Shown: piece by piece, positions 10,797 through 20,349 of the stretch
How the letters are laid out: each line of letters opens with the position of its first letter
Numbering within the stretch: position 1 is the stretch's first letter
Assembly: GCA_019648995.1 (NCBI GenBank)
Contig: BLXT01005873.1
Span: 1,139,894 to 1,172,264, forward strand
Direction: 5' to 3'
Source of the DNA: Plakobranchus ocellatus
Lineage: Eukaryota > Mollusca > Gastropoda > Plakobranchidae
DNA length: 32,371 bases
Program-made: the position numbers and the translations under genes
Notes under the pieces: model-generated
The model's database searches: none
What the model was told of the DNA's origin: nothing
What the model saw: only the letters and a program-made list of their open reading frames with translations

Positions 10797-10949
10797 GTTT
10801 AATGTCTAAGCTGTGGGTGTTAACTAGAGCTCAATGAAATGCGACATGAGGGCAGCCATCTTGGTATGCAAGTGTTTATTTCCTGTTAGCTCGTGATGTA
10901 CCAGGATCGATTATGCCAGAACGGTTTAACATTTAAAATGGACATTACA
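10797..10949 (-). repeat. 5' LTR of the Gypsy element
   Basis: Direct repeat partner of 6131-6283, also 153 bp. The minus-strand reading runs TGTAATGTCC to about TTAGACATTAAAC. Confidence 0.92.
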
Positions 10950-10953
10950 GTGC

Positions 10954-11525
10954 GTATTCTTCTTGAGTTGCAGATTAGAAAGCAGCCGAGAGAAGTTGAA
11001 AGTTTGATGGAGTATAGAATACACACTATTGCTACAAATACGCTATTAATTAATTATTTTTCTTTGAATGCGTATTCCTGCTTCAATTGTTACATGTATA
11101 AAAGAAAAATACCCTGCAACTGGCTTTTAGGATTTGAACCACGGACTCTTTAATTTTATTAAAAACTTTCACAAGGAATAGCGGAAATCCAGGCACACAC
11201 TTGTTGCTTCTTTAAACATCTGTCAATAATCGGTAATCGGAGAATATATTTTGTTGGATCCTAAGGGCCTGGAGCTCTCAGTAATCATTCAGTATGCAAA
11301 TTGGTAGTAAATATGCGGATGACGAAAGAATTTGAATAAATTTCCAAAGCAATGACTTATTGTCGAAGTCTTAAACCATATTTTTGATGCACTACTTTGT
11401 GACATGATGAACATTCAATATTCGATTATCTTGTGGATCAAAAGAGAGCTGCAAATGAATTACTGTAGTTTAACTTATTTCTTTTATGATGTAACAGTCA
11501 AACTGCTTTTGTGTATCTCTCATGA
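10954..11525. other. Gene-free stretch between Gypsy element and retroposon
   Basis: No gene is recognised. A reverse-strand string GGTTCAAATCC near 11131-11141 matches a tRNA/SINE B box, but no A box or cloverleaf is found beside it. If the LINE at 4447-6000 and the LINE end at 11985 were once one element, this stretch would lie within it, yet I see no LINE codons. Confidence 0.4.
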
Positions 11526-11544
11526 CAAGAACAACAACAACAGC

Positions 11545-11603
<59 letters not shown>

Positions 11604-11980
11604 TAAAAATAATAACAATAATAAAAATAAATAATAATATTTACATCGTGTACATCCATAGAACAATCACTGCCCTATGCACTTCAGATACACATTCATG
11701 AAAAACGTCTGTCACACATAAATTATTCAATTCTACCTTGAGGAAGTAAATAAATCAATCAAACTGGCAAAAATGGAAAATCAACATAATAATATAATTT
11801 TAGGGGATATAATATTGTTGGAATGATTCATTTATTGATTGTATGTTGAAAAAAGTTACTTCTCCCATTTTGTGTTATTTTTTAAGTTGACATTTGTTTT
11901 CCCCTCACAATGTTGTAATATTACATTGGTTCAAGGCCCTCCCCCCGTCCAAGGCGTAAGATTATATTTAAACGTCCCCC
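11526..11980 (-). mobile_element. Retroposon copy 1 with (ATT)n tail
   Basis: The stretch 11645-11975 aligns with 21190-21572, sharing CTATGCACTT, CAATCAAACTGGCA/CATTCAAACTGGCA, GGGATATAATATT, GATTCATTTATTGATTG, TAATATTACATTGGTTC and GTGTAAGATTATATTT-like blocks in the same order. In copy 1 the low-coordinate end is an AAT microsatellite; in copy 2 it is a CTA microsatellite. Read on the minus strand, both therefore look like retroposons ending in a simple-sequence tail. No protein is encoded. It is a SINE-like element or the 3' end of a LINE. Confidence 0.65.
11544..11603. repeat. (AAT)n microsatellite
   Basis: About 20 uninterrupted AAT units, extended on both sides by AAC/AAT-like imperfect units. 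It forms the tail of the retroposon when read on the minus strand. The poly-Asn ORF across it is an artefact of the repeat. Confidence 0.95.
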
Positions 11981-11984
11981 CAAA

Positions 11985-12440
11985 CAGAAACATAAGTATG
12001 AAAACCAAAAGAAAGGTAATGAAAACATATGGTCAATACTTTTGTATGGTAGCGAGTGTTGGACAATAAACAAGGAAACAGAGAGAAGGCAGTAGAGATG
12101 GGGTTTATTAGAAGAATGGTGAGGATATCATGGACAGAAAAAAAAGTCCGATGAATTGGCACTGAAAGACGCCAATCTTGAGCAACAACAGTTTTAGACC
12201 ATAGTTGCCAACACAAGGGTTTAGAACACTTAGCAATAACTGGAACTGTTGAAGGCAAACGAAGTAGAGATACACAGAGAAAAACAAGGGTAACTACAAC
12301 AACTTTTTTTAGGCTTACTGAGAACAGGTTTGAGTGGAGAAACAAGATCGCCAATGTCTGTTCCAGACATAGTACATGTTAGTCGGTGGGCTAGTAGGTG
12401 AACCCCCCTCTAAGGGGGTTTGCCCATTTGGTTATTATTG
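11985..12440 (+). pseudogene. LINE reverse transcriptase C-terminus and 3' UTR
   Basis: The plus strand reads KTKRKVMKTYG, then in another frame LLYGSECWTINKETER at about 12040-12088, then fragments ending in NKIANVCSRHST near 12370. These are typical of the C-terminal end of the LINE family whose RT core lies at 4447-6000. A stop follows, and then a 3' UTR with a 7-bp hairpin (12401-12420) and a TTATTATTG end near 12440. Frameshifts and stops make it dead. It may be the displaced 3' part of the same insertion as 4447-6000 or an independent 5'-truncated copy. The second related 3' end at 18340-18583 shows the family is present more than once. Confidence 0.8.
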
Positions 12441-12466
12441 TTCATAGTCATGGTCCGCTCCCGAAA

Positions 12467-12515
12467 CAGGTTGTTAGCATATAAAAAGTGTCATCTTCAC
12501 AGAGTTATGGCCCTT
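12467..12515 (+). repeat. Left inverted-repeat arm of the candidate nuclease transposon
   Basis: Pairs with the minus strand of 16282-16355: TTGTTAGCAT, AAAAAGTG-CATCTTC, AGAG and GAGTTAT-GCCCTT blocks occur in the same order. The right arm has about 35 extra bases between the last two blocks. Confidence 0.65.
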
Positions 12516-13245
12516 GAAAGGTCATTTTGTACATTTTCTTCAAAAATGAGATAAACATGTTTTTGATAACGCATTTTTTCATAAAATTCAGAACCGTTTA
12601 CCAAATTGTTTTATCTTAAAAAATAAAATTTTTATGAATTTTTTTGTCATTTTTAATTGCAATAATTCTTTGTTCTTTCAGTAACTTTAACCAGGCTTTT
12701 CTAAACCTTTTGATTTTTCTGTTGTATTCATATTGAAGCGCTATAACTTAGTACTTTCTGGGTGGATATGATTCATGCTTCCAGTTCCATAAACATTTGT
12801 CCATAAGTAGTAAAAACTTTTGCTTTCATAAAAATTAAAAACTTTATATTAAGTACTGAGTTACTGCCCTTGCAAAATTTCGCTTATTATTACTATTAAA
12901 AGCATTTAATAATAAATTGTGATTTTATTCCATAGAAGCATATAAATACATGTATACATTTTAATGTTTTCAATGTCATTTATTAATTAAAATGTAGGCG
13001 TAACAATGTTTCAAAATTTAAAAAATCGACATTAAATAAAAATGAGTTACCCCCCTTGAGTTTTGTGAACCTATATTGATAACAAAATTTTATCATATCA
13101 GTGCATTTACTTGTATTACATACAATGAAAATACCTTTGAAAGACTCAAATAGAGGACATTTTCAGCTGGCTACTATATCACTGTTAAAAATGTTATATA
13201 TGATGATTATTTGCCATGAGGAAATAAAGTACGTACAATTTTAAG

Positions 13246-16135
13246 TTACAGTTCATCATCTGTGTCAGAAATGTCTTCTTCATGAGAGGAGAGGTTATCA
13301 TCTTGCAGTTCTTTTTCCAAAGCATCGTCTGTACCAAGAGTATCTGTAAGTATGTCCTGGAGCTCATTTGGAATAAAGTCCTTGCTGAACCATTTTCTTT
13401 CAAGTCCACCTGATGAGCTCAGGCACCACCCATTATTCTCGGGCTTGGGCAGGTCTGGGAAATTGGAGCTTGATGCTCTCCATATTTTTGTCTGTAAATT
13501 AGCTCTTTGAGTGTGGAGCGTAAGCACATCTTGGCAAGGAGGCATTTGGCTAAGAACTACTCCCTCTGAATTTGAAAGAATACCTTTCTTTCCCTTGAAA
13601 TATTGTCTGACTTTATCATATCTGACTCTGGTATGAGATGGTTTCCCATACAGTTGGCAAACAAAGGTCTCTATAACTTGCATATCTTGGCCTGAGATGG
13701 TTTCTAATGTGTCAAACCTGGAAAATGTATCTTTAAGATCTTGATCTCCTTGAAGCATTTTAAGTGCTTTGAGCTTGCCTTTTCCTGCAAAACAGCTTGT
13801 CGAATCACAAGCTGTGAATGCCTGCAAGCTAATGATGGCATCACGCAGCCGTTCTGACATTGTTGCAGCTAGATCAGTTATGTTCAGCTGCCTTCTGTTG
13901 TTTCCACTGCCAGTGTCAAAGATAAGCGGTTTGCTAATTGCATCAGAGAATGACAACAGCAAGAGGAATACATCTGAATCTGGTAACCTCACAATGACTC
14001 TCTCTGTTGTTGGCTGTTGTAAAGCATACATGCAGTGTAGGATTATTCTAGAATCAGCTTCCTCATGAGATGAATACAAATCTGGCATGGGGATGGAGTT
14101 GACTAACCCTTGATTGCCTGTAAGTAGTTCACACATTTCTTCGTGGACAAAGAAAATTTCTTTGCTCATCAAAAGACGGGCATATGCATCACTGGCCCAT
14201 TCAGCACGCAAAAAACTTATTAAAGCTTTTTTGTTTCCATCATTAGACAGAAATTCCTTGAAATTTTTTGGAACTTTTGTTGCTGATCCTTGTTTACATA
14301 ACTCTTTGCTGTAGATGCCCCACTTCTGAGACACTCACAGCTCTTTATGGAATATGGCTTATAAGTATCTGTTACAAAGTGGACAGATGTGGTCTGAGGT
14401 AAACTGCGGAATGCTTGCTTTGCCAAGTCTCCAAATATATCAGGACCATTTGACAGACAATGGAGTAGGGCATTTCCATCGATGATGTAAGCTGTGTTAG
14501 ATTCTCTTGAAAAATCTTGAGACTCAAAACAGTTAAATGTATTTTCAAGCTTGTGTAGAAGTGTTCCTTTGTTGGTCTTAAGAGGCAGGCCGTCTAGCCA
14601 AGACTATGACCACGGAACAAGGCTCAGTGGGTAATTCAACACTTTCTTCGTGTCTATTTGATATTCTTGTGACAGGACAAGGAGTTGCCCAGATACATTT
14701 CTCTCTGCTTTTATTTTTACAACGTTCTTTGCTCATTTTGTTTGGGTCGATTTGGAAACAGGTCCAAAAGTCTTCAGTTTTGTTTTTGTCAAAGGCTTAT
14801 GAAATTGAAATCTGGTTGTCTTGTCCTTTAATCTATTATCCACAAACTCCTTGAAGGACTTTTGCCTACATCTTCAACTTTCAGAAGATCATCTGCAATA
14901 TCCTCGGGTACTTTTTGGCCTGAAAATATGGACACAAGATGCTCTCTTTCTGTGTCAAATGGGTTGAGGAAAGCTGAGAATGTGTCTACAGTTTTCTTGA
15001 CAGCCTTCTCACTGAGTTTCCTTTCGGAAAGAGAAGATTCTTTATGAGTTTCACATTTCTTTGATTCGATGTTGGCCATCTGATATGTTGCTGAGACGTT
15101 CTGAGCTCTATTATGCCTTGTGACACACCATCTGTAATATGCTGGCAAGCTTCTGCTAATCCGACAATTCCACCACTGGTCTTAGCATGTTTATTTATTG
15201 TCTGCTAAATTGTCATGTCAACAGCTGTGCGGGAAGCTGGCCTGTCTGATCTGGACACACTGAATCCATTTGCTTGTATCACATCTTTTGATTGTTGTGG
15301 TAGATTGACATGCATGATGTAGTATACACTAAGATACTTAGCATAGTTTTGATGGTTCATGATAAACAGAAGTGGGCAAAGTTTTTGCAAACAGAAGATA
15401 TGTAAATACAGGTTGTTTGTCTTTGTGGCAAAAGAGAACTGAAGACAAACCCTGTCCATGTACTGAACCCAAAATTGAGCTGTTTTTTCCAAAATGACCA
15501 TCTCCCGTCTGTTTTTTGAACACCTTATACTGAGCAAACAACTGAGTCAAGGCTTGAGAGGAGATAATGCTTTGAGCTAAAGATTGATCTGGACTGATTT
15601 GAAGTTCTTTGGCACTTGATAATAACTCCTTCAGAATACCCCCAGAGATTGTGTTCTGCAGAAAAGAGGCAAACAGTAGTCTCTAGAGAGCCTCCAGGAC
15701 ATGCGTGTGAACTCTCATGGCCCTGTTGTACTGTTTTCCAGCAAAAGCTCTATCGAGTGATCAACTTGCGCACAATCCGGATTCTATCAAACCAGAACCT
15801 TTCATTAACTTTCCCAAAGTTCCAAGGTAAGATATCATTGTATGAAAAACACCGAGATGAATTAGCACATTTTTGTAGGATTCTGCATATTGCCAAACAA
15901 GAGCATTTGCTTTCTTAGCCACAGCAAGCTCAAAGGTTACAAATGTGAATTGTTGTCCTGTTTCTTTGGTTGCTTCTTGGGATATTTCTAGAATTTGTTT
16001 CACAGTTGAAAGTTTATTCACTGATGCATTGATGGGAGGCATGTAGTTGACAAGTGATTGGGTTTTAGGCTGATATGCTGTTGTCAATGATACTCAACCT
16101 TGCCAAGAGGCAGGCGACTGTGGCTCACATTATAA
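13246..16135 (-). pseudogene. Large FEN1/XPG (PIN-like) nuclease-domain protein, frameshifted N-terminal half
   Basis: Minus strand. The N-terminal blocks (16087-15200) read VNYMPPINASVNKLSTVKQI, FTFVTFELAVAKKA, GVFHTMISYLG and NHQNYAKYLSVYYIMH, followed by SVSRSDRPASRTAVDM. A middle block (14828-15148) has RWCVTRHNRAQN and NPFDTEREHL. The C-terminal nuclease-like part holds, in order, AYIIDGNALLH (about 14490), SVHFVTDTYKPYSIK, SSHEEADSRIILH, VIVRLPDSDVFLLLL and TACDSTSCFAGKGKLKALKM. These align by position with the acidic clusters and helix-hairpin-helix of FEN1/XPG nucleases. The last 362 codons (13246-14334) are open, ending in an acidic tail SSHEEDISDTDDEL. Upstream the frame shifts at least five times, and an in-frame TAG lies near 14605. 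Related proteins are multicopy in aquatic invertebrates, as I recall. Function is unproven. Confidence 0.7.
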
Positions 16136-16281
16136 TACACTAATTAATAACTTTGTTTGTTTCTTTGCACCATACAAACAAGCATTCATTTAGCTTTAAT
16201 TTGATATTTTATGAACAAAAATGAAACCAGGCGGTAATACTGTTTGAGCTTAAACAAAAAATACACCCTATCATTTCACCA

Positions 16282-16355
16282 AAGGGCAATAACTCAATTT
16301 TCAAATCAACATTTCTCTAGGAAGATGGCACTTTTTTTTTAATGCTAACAAGCTG
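16282..16355 (-). repeat. Right inverted-repeat arm of the candidate nuclease transposon
   Basis: Reverse-complement partner of 12467-12515, interrupted by a longer A-tract and an extra segment. Confidence 0.65.
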
Positions 16356-16408
16356 ATTGATATAGCTTAAGAAGTGTGCTAACAGGGAAACATAGTGGTA
16401 CATCCCCC

Positions 16409-16430
16409 GGGAAAGGGGGGGAGGGGGGGT
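16409..16430 (+). other. G-quadruplex-capable run
   Basis: GGG-AAA-G7-A-G7 is followed by TCCCGG. It is a rare G-rich island in AT-rich DNA, lying within the right end of the candidate transposon. Confidence 0.6.
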
Positions 16431-16451
16431 CCCGGTGGTCCATAGACTATG

Positions 16452-18339
16452 TACTTGTAGGCCTACCTGAAGAAGAAGATACATATATATATATCAGTCA
16501 AATGACTCGAAAAAGGTTTCCCAAGAAACAAATGTGGATCCAACTCTAAATTGCTTCGATTTGGTTGGTAATTTGATGCACCTTGATTAAAAATGAAACT
16601 TTACAGACAAAATAATCTTAGCAGAAATTATTTGAAAGAACATTCAATAAGCCTAGAGCGAAGACTGAGAAAAATCCTCTTTAGCCTAGGGCAAAGAGGA
16701 GTAGACAATCATTTTCTCAGTTTTCGGCCTAGGGATCCCTAGCTCTAGATCTAGACCTAAGAATGTGAACATATTTCATCTTTGATCTAGGCCTAGTTTC
16801 ATAATTTATATTAGACAAGCAGACGGTTCGCAATATGATGGGATTTGAAAAATGAAACATAATTAGGCTAATGCTTGTGAATTAGAATTTTTTTTGTTAA
16901 TGGTACTGTGACTTGAAAAAAGGTATATAAATCTTAGATGTGGTCGAAAAAGCAAAAACAAACAATGAATTCCATTGAAATGATTATGAATGAGAAATCG
17001 CCAAGAATTGGATGCCAATTTTTTTTTCTTTTATTTTTTAAGAAAAAATTTCTTATTTTTTGTGCAGTATCTTGGAAAGAAAGAAATCAAGAAATGGTTG
17101 TCAACCTTTTTTTTTTTCAGAAAGAGTTTCTGTGAGGAATTAAAATAAGTGCAACATTCTTGGAAAACAATAAATCAGTGTAAGGTCCACAATCACACTC
17201 CAGTGGTTCAAGAAGATGAATATACATCATCTTATACAGTAAAAAGGTACAAACATAACCTTATCTTATGAGAAAAAAGCATAAATGCATAACATTTATA
17301 TTGAAAAGTTGCTTCTTTGGATCTTTTCAGTTCAATTGGGAAAAAAATCATTTTAACAATAATTGCATCTAAAAAAAAAAAAAGAAAATATAATATATAT
17401 ATACATTCATTTCCAAAAGAAACTTGACATCAAGAACAATGTTAAATAAAAAATAAATCATTGCAGACACATGGATAATATTTGACCACAAAAAAAGAAG
17501 CATTTGTTGGAAATATGAATTTTAATGCACATAATACACACTTAATGCTTCAACTCTTCAAGCTCCACCTTAAGTGGTAGAGGTCAAAATAAATAAAAAA
17601 AATTGGAAATGTACAATAATCAGGCGAAATAGAATGCAGGATGAAATGAGCACTTTCATTATTTCTTAATCCAATATGGCACATTTTTTTTCATACCTTC
17701 AAGGGTTGAAATTTGTAAACATGTCTTTTTAATGTGTTTGGTGCTATCTTTATTGAGGCATGGGAAGTTTCAACTTTTCACTAAACTTCCTCCCAAAATG
17801 AATAGTCAAACCCCATGATCTCGAACACAATAAATGCAAATTCTTGGAAACTAATTTTTTCCCATTCATATTTTTTTTCATAAGTACATATGTACTTGTC
17901 ATATGTAGCCAATGTACCAGTCTATTGATTCCAGTTTTGTATTGTCAAATTTTTTATGAGTGTATGTCCCATATTTTTTTTTTTTTTTTGTCTTATTTTT
18001 TTAAAGTTTCGTTACAAAGTACTTTATATCATTCAAAATAAATTTTTATCTACCACTGGGTCTTACTTAGAAGTACTAGCATTTCATTTTTGGTAATAAA
18101 TATGTCAGATGCATGAATGATTTTATATTTTGCTTCTTGCTCTTAAAAATAGCCTACAGAATTGTCATGTTGTCAATACTGAAAGGCTTTGTATGGCTGG
18201 ATTTGGAAAAGTTTGCAATTATATTTTTTTTTTTTTGTAATTTTTGGGCCGTTAACCTTGCAGTTTGTTTTTTTTTCTTTTTTTTGTAATTTTTCCTTTT
18301 CAAAAATGCAATTTTCTGCGGGGCAGTTAAGTAAAACCA
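16452..18339. other. Gene-free AT-rich stretch
   Basis: No gene or mobile element with clear boundaries is recognised. The stretch holds an AGATCT/TAGGCCTAG patch at 16730-16795, homopolymer T tracts (17015-17045, 17107-17119, 17973-17990, 18223-18290) and a short (AT) run near 16482-16494. The ORFs here are poly-Phe/Lys artefacts of these tracts. Confidence 0.5.
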
Positions 18340-18583
18340 ATATGACACAGGCAGGCAACCACAATTTTTAGATCATATTGGCCAACACAAGGGTTTGGAA
18401 TAATTAGCAATCTCTGGAAGATTTGAAAAATGCAGTAAATGTAGGCACAGAAAAATTTTTATTGAAAGTCTTAAGTCAGTGGCAATAGGTAAGTATAGCA
18501 ACAAAATTTTATGAGATTAACTGAAGTTTTGAGTGGGGAACATGATCACCAATATCTGTTCCACACACGGCACCTAAAAAAGA
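18340..18583 (+). pseudogene. LINE 3' end, second copy
   Basis: The plus strand aligns with 12170-12385: TTTTAGA-CATA, GCCAACACAAGGGTTTGGAA, GATTAACTGA, GAGTGGGGAACA and ATCACCAATATCTGTTCCACA occur in the same order. It is the terminal coding part of the same LINE family, truncated at its 5' end and ended by ACGGCACCTAA. It lies 25 bases beyond the stop codon of the minus-strand BPL_N gene, in the opposite orientation. Confidence 0.75.
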
Positions 18584-18607
18584 AGCACATTTTGAGAATT
18601 AATCTGC

Positions 18608-19029
18608 CTATTTATTCACAACATGAAGATTTAAAAGTTTCAACAAGGCATTGAATGCTAACTGTTGTGACTCTACACTGTCTTCAAAATGCTTTCTAAA
18701 CTGTTCCAGACTTGGGTCGGAATCCACTATTGAAATTGCATCATATTCTAAATGGACACCGGACAGAACAGCACGGCCCTGACCAACCAATGTCCTGACA
18801 ACTGCACCAGGCTTTCCCGACAGCTCATCATACTGAGCCAGGCACTCGGTGTGTGTGACGCTGGAGTCTGGTTTTACAGTGTCCCTCAATTTAAACATGC
18901 CGCCACCATCTATGAAAGCATAGAAAGAGAGGGATGACAAGCCTGTCCCATGGAAAGTCACTGGAGCTGCGTTCACACCTTGATTTGTGTTATACTTGAA
19001 ACCTTGGTAGACAGGGCCTATTCCAGTAC
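18608..19029 (-). CDS. BPL_N-domain protein, coding exon 3 (last)
   Basis: Residues 126-264. The acceptor is a pyrimidine-rich stretch ending ...CGTACAAG at 19030, and the two bases GT complete Gly125 begun in exon 2. The exon holds the second half of the domain: TGIGPVYQGFKYNTNQGV, then YAFIDGGGMFKL (the family's tyrosine/Gly-Gly/Phe loop) and GQGRAVLSGVHLEYD (about 207-221). The last includes His217 and Glu219, placed like the His-x-Glu pair of class-I glutamine-amidotransferase-like folds. A C-terminal helix with FNALLKLLNL ends the domain, and the protein stops six residues later at TAG (18608-18610). No BirA-type ligase domain follows. AATAAA immediately precedes the stop codon, so the 3' UTR is probably short. 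Confidence 0.88.
18611..18616 (-). promoter_or_regulatory. AATAAA hexamer overlapping the last codons of the BPL_N gene
   Basis: The minus strand reads GTG-AATAAA-TAG, so a canonical polyadenylation hexamer is embedded in the Asn-Lys codons before the stop. Cleavage 10-30 bases downstream would give a very short 3' UTR ending before the antisense LINE fragment. Use of this signal is not proven. Confidence 0.4.
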
Positions 19030-20040
19030 CTTGTACGATTGAGGACAAATAAAAGAAATATTTTTATTTCATCTGAGTTTTCAATAGTTTCACTGCTTCA
19101 ATATGGTATACATATTTTAAAATCAATATTCTCTTAAAATTAATCTTGATATATTGAGTTCTCCAATTGAAAACCAAAAAAAAAAAAAAAAACAACGAAT
19201 TTTAAAATTAAAAATTTGTTTACATTATAGCCAATTCTTATAAAATAAATTTCCCAAAAAAGTTCAGTTAATGTAAATTACTCATTAAATTTAATTTCCA
19301 CAAAATTCATTTAAATACACATTGAAAAAGTTATGTAATAAAAGGTAGTAAAATTAATGCCCTGTGTCTACAAAATCCTTCAAAATAAGGAAAGGAGTTG
19401 AGATACACCTATAAAAGTATATATTTTCTGAAACTAGAATGTCTGCAGAAAATGATTTAAGAAAAGATATTCAAATAAAATACCAATTAAGTGGCCTTGG
19501 CATTTTATTGGTTTTATTGTTTTTTTATTTGAAATTGTGATTATTTGGTTTCTCTCTCTCACTAGGAGTAATTACATGTATATCAGAATTAGTGTAGGAT
19601 GTCTTGGTTAGACAGCAAATTCTATCTATTTAAAAAAGATGTACATGTATATACTTCCTGCTCACTAGATAAGATTTAAACAAAAAAAAACTACAACATC
19701 CAGAAATGAGACAAAGGAAAATTGCAACGACACAACACACAGCGATAAAAACAATTACATGTACCTCCCACTCCCCACAGAAAGTAATACATGTAACCGA
19801 ATGCTTTAAAAAGGAAACATAAATAGAAACATTATTATTTTATTTTATATAATTGTAGCCTTTGACAATTGTGGCAGTTGACAAAAATAATTACATCCAT
19901 ATCCAAGTTCATAAGATTTTCAGCTAGAGTCATGAACTTGAGTGCCTGGATCTAGACTAGACCTAGAACTAAATCTTCAAAGCTATTAGTAGACCTATCA
20001 CTTGAAAGATTGGCATGGAGTAAACAAAATTTATCATCTA

Positions 20041-20300
20041 CAGTGCACTCCACATAATTCGACACACTCAAAGGGTCCCAAATAATTATGTCTTTATCCT
20101 TACTAACATAACAAATTTGAAAATGTTGCCCAAATCAACAAGGTGTTGGCTCATTTCTCTTAATTTGACTGTTTTCAGATCAAACTGAACCAAAATGCTT
20201 TTGCCTGGCCGACTCCTGCAGCAAAATCAATGTTCCCGACTATTCATTTGACCAAGTTTCTGCGGGGGTGATGAGATTTTTTATGTCGAATTATGCACTG
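20041..20300. mobile_element. pogo/Tigger-like MITE (260 bp)
   Basis: It starts CAGTGCACTCCACATAATTC after TA (20039-20040) and ends GTCGAATTATGCACTG before TA (20301-20302). The ends are inverted repeats of about 20 bp, the right one lacking five bases (CTCCA). A TA duplication and a CAGT...ATAATTCGA-type terminus are typical of pogo/Tigger elements. No transposase is encoded. Confidence 0.8.
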
Positions 20301-20349
20301 TAACTGACCATATTCTAGTGGTTCAAAAACAGCAAATGGTATTACTTAA

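Larger units (their letters stand above)
6131..10949 (-). mobile_element. Ty3/Gypsy LTR retrotransposon, Mag-like, full-length but dead
   Basis: Two direct repeats of 153 bp (6131-6283 and 10797-10949) flank about 4.5 kb that reads gag-protease-RT-RNase H-integrase on the minus strand. The primer-binding site directly abuts the upstream LTR and a purine tract directly abuts the downstream LTR, fixing the boundaries and orientation. Flanks give GTGA (6127-6130) and GTGC (10950-10953), an imperfect 4-bp target duplication. By hand alignment the LTRs differ at about 17 of 153 positions (roughly 11%), and every gene is frameshifted, so the insertion is old. Domain order and protein motifs place it near Mag/SURL-type elements. 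An insertion into the LINE to its left is likely. Confidence 0.92.
12443..16451 (-). mobile_element. Candidate DNA transposon encoding a FEN1/XPG-like nuclease protein
   Basis: A 3-kb decayed minus-strand gene (13246-16135) is enclosed by inverted sequence. The core arms, CAGGTTGTTAGCATATAAAA at 12467 and the reverse complement of 16315-16355 (CAGCTTGTTAGCATTAAAAA), continue as AAGTGYCATCTTC. Deeper, GAGTTATGGCCCTT pairs with AAGGGCAATAACTC (16282-16295). Outermost, CATAGTC(T)ATGGWCC occurs at 12443-12456 and, inverted, at 16437-16451. The right end carries extra G-rich sequence. No convincing target duplication was found, so the termini are provisional. The family assignment is open; some Academ-type transposons are reported to carry XPG-like nucleases, as I recall, and should be compared. 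Confidence 0.6.

Noticed and set aside
11095-11160. tRNA gene or intact tRNA-derived SINE suggested by a B-box match (GGTTCAAATCC on the minus strand)
   Set aside because: No A box, acceptor stem or cloverleaf can be formed around it.
11404-11634. 76-codon ORF with a long poly-Asn stretch
   Set aside because: It is the AAT microsatellite read in frame, with no protein signature outside it.
13769-15047. Plus-strand ORFs opposite the nuclease-like gene
   Set aside because: Antisense shadows; the minus-strand frames carry the recognisable motifs.
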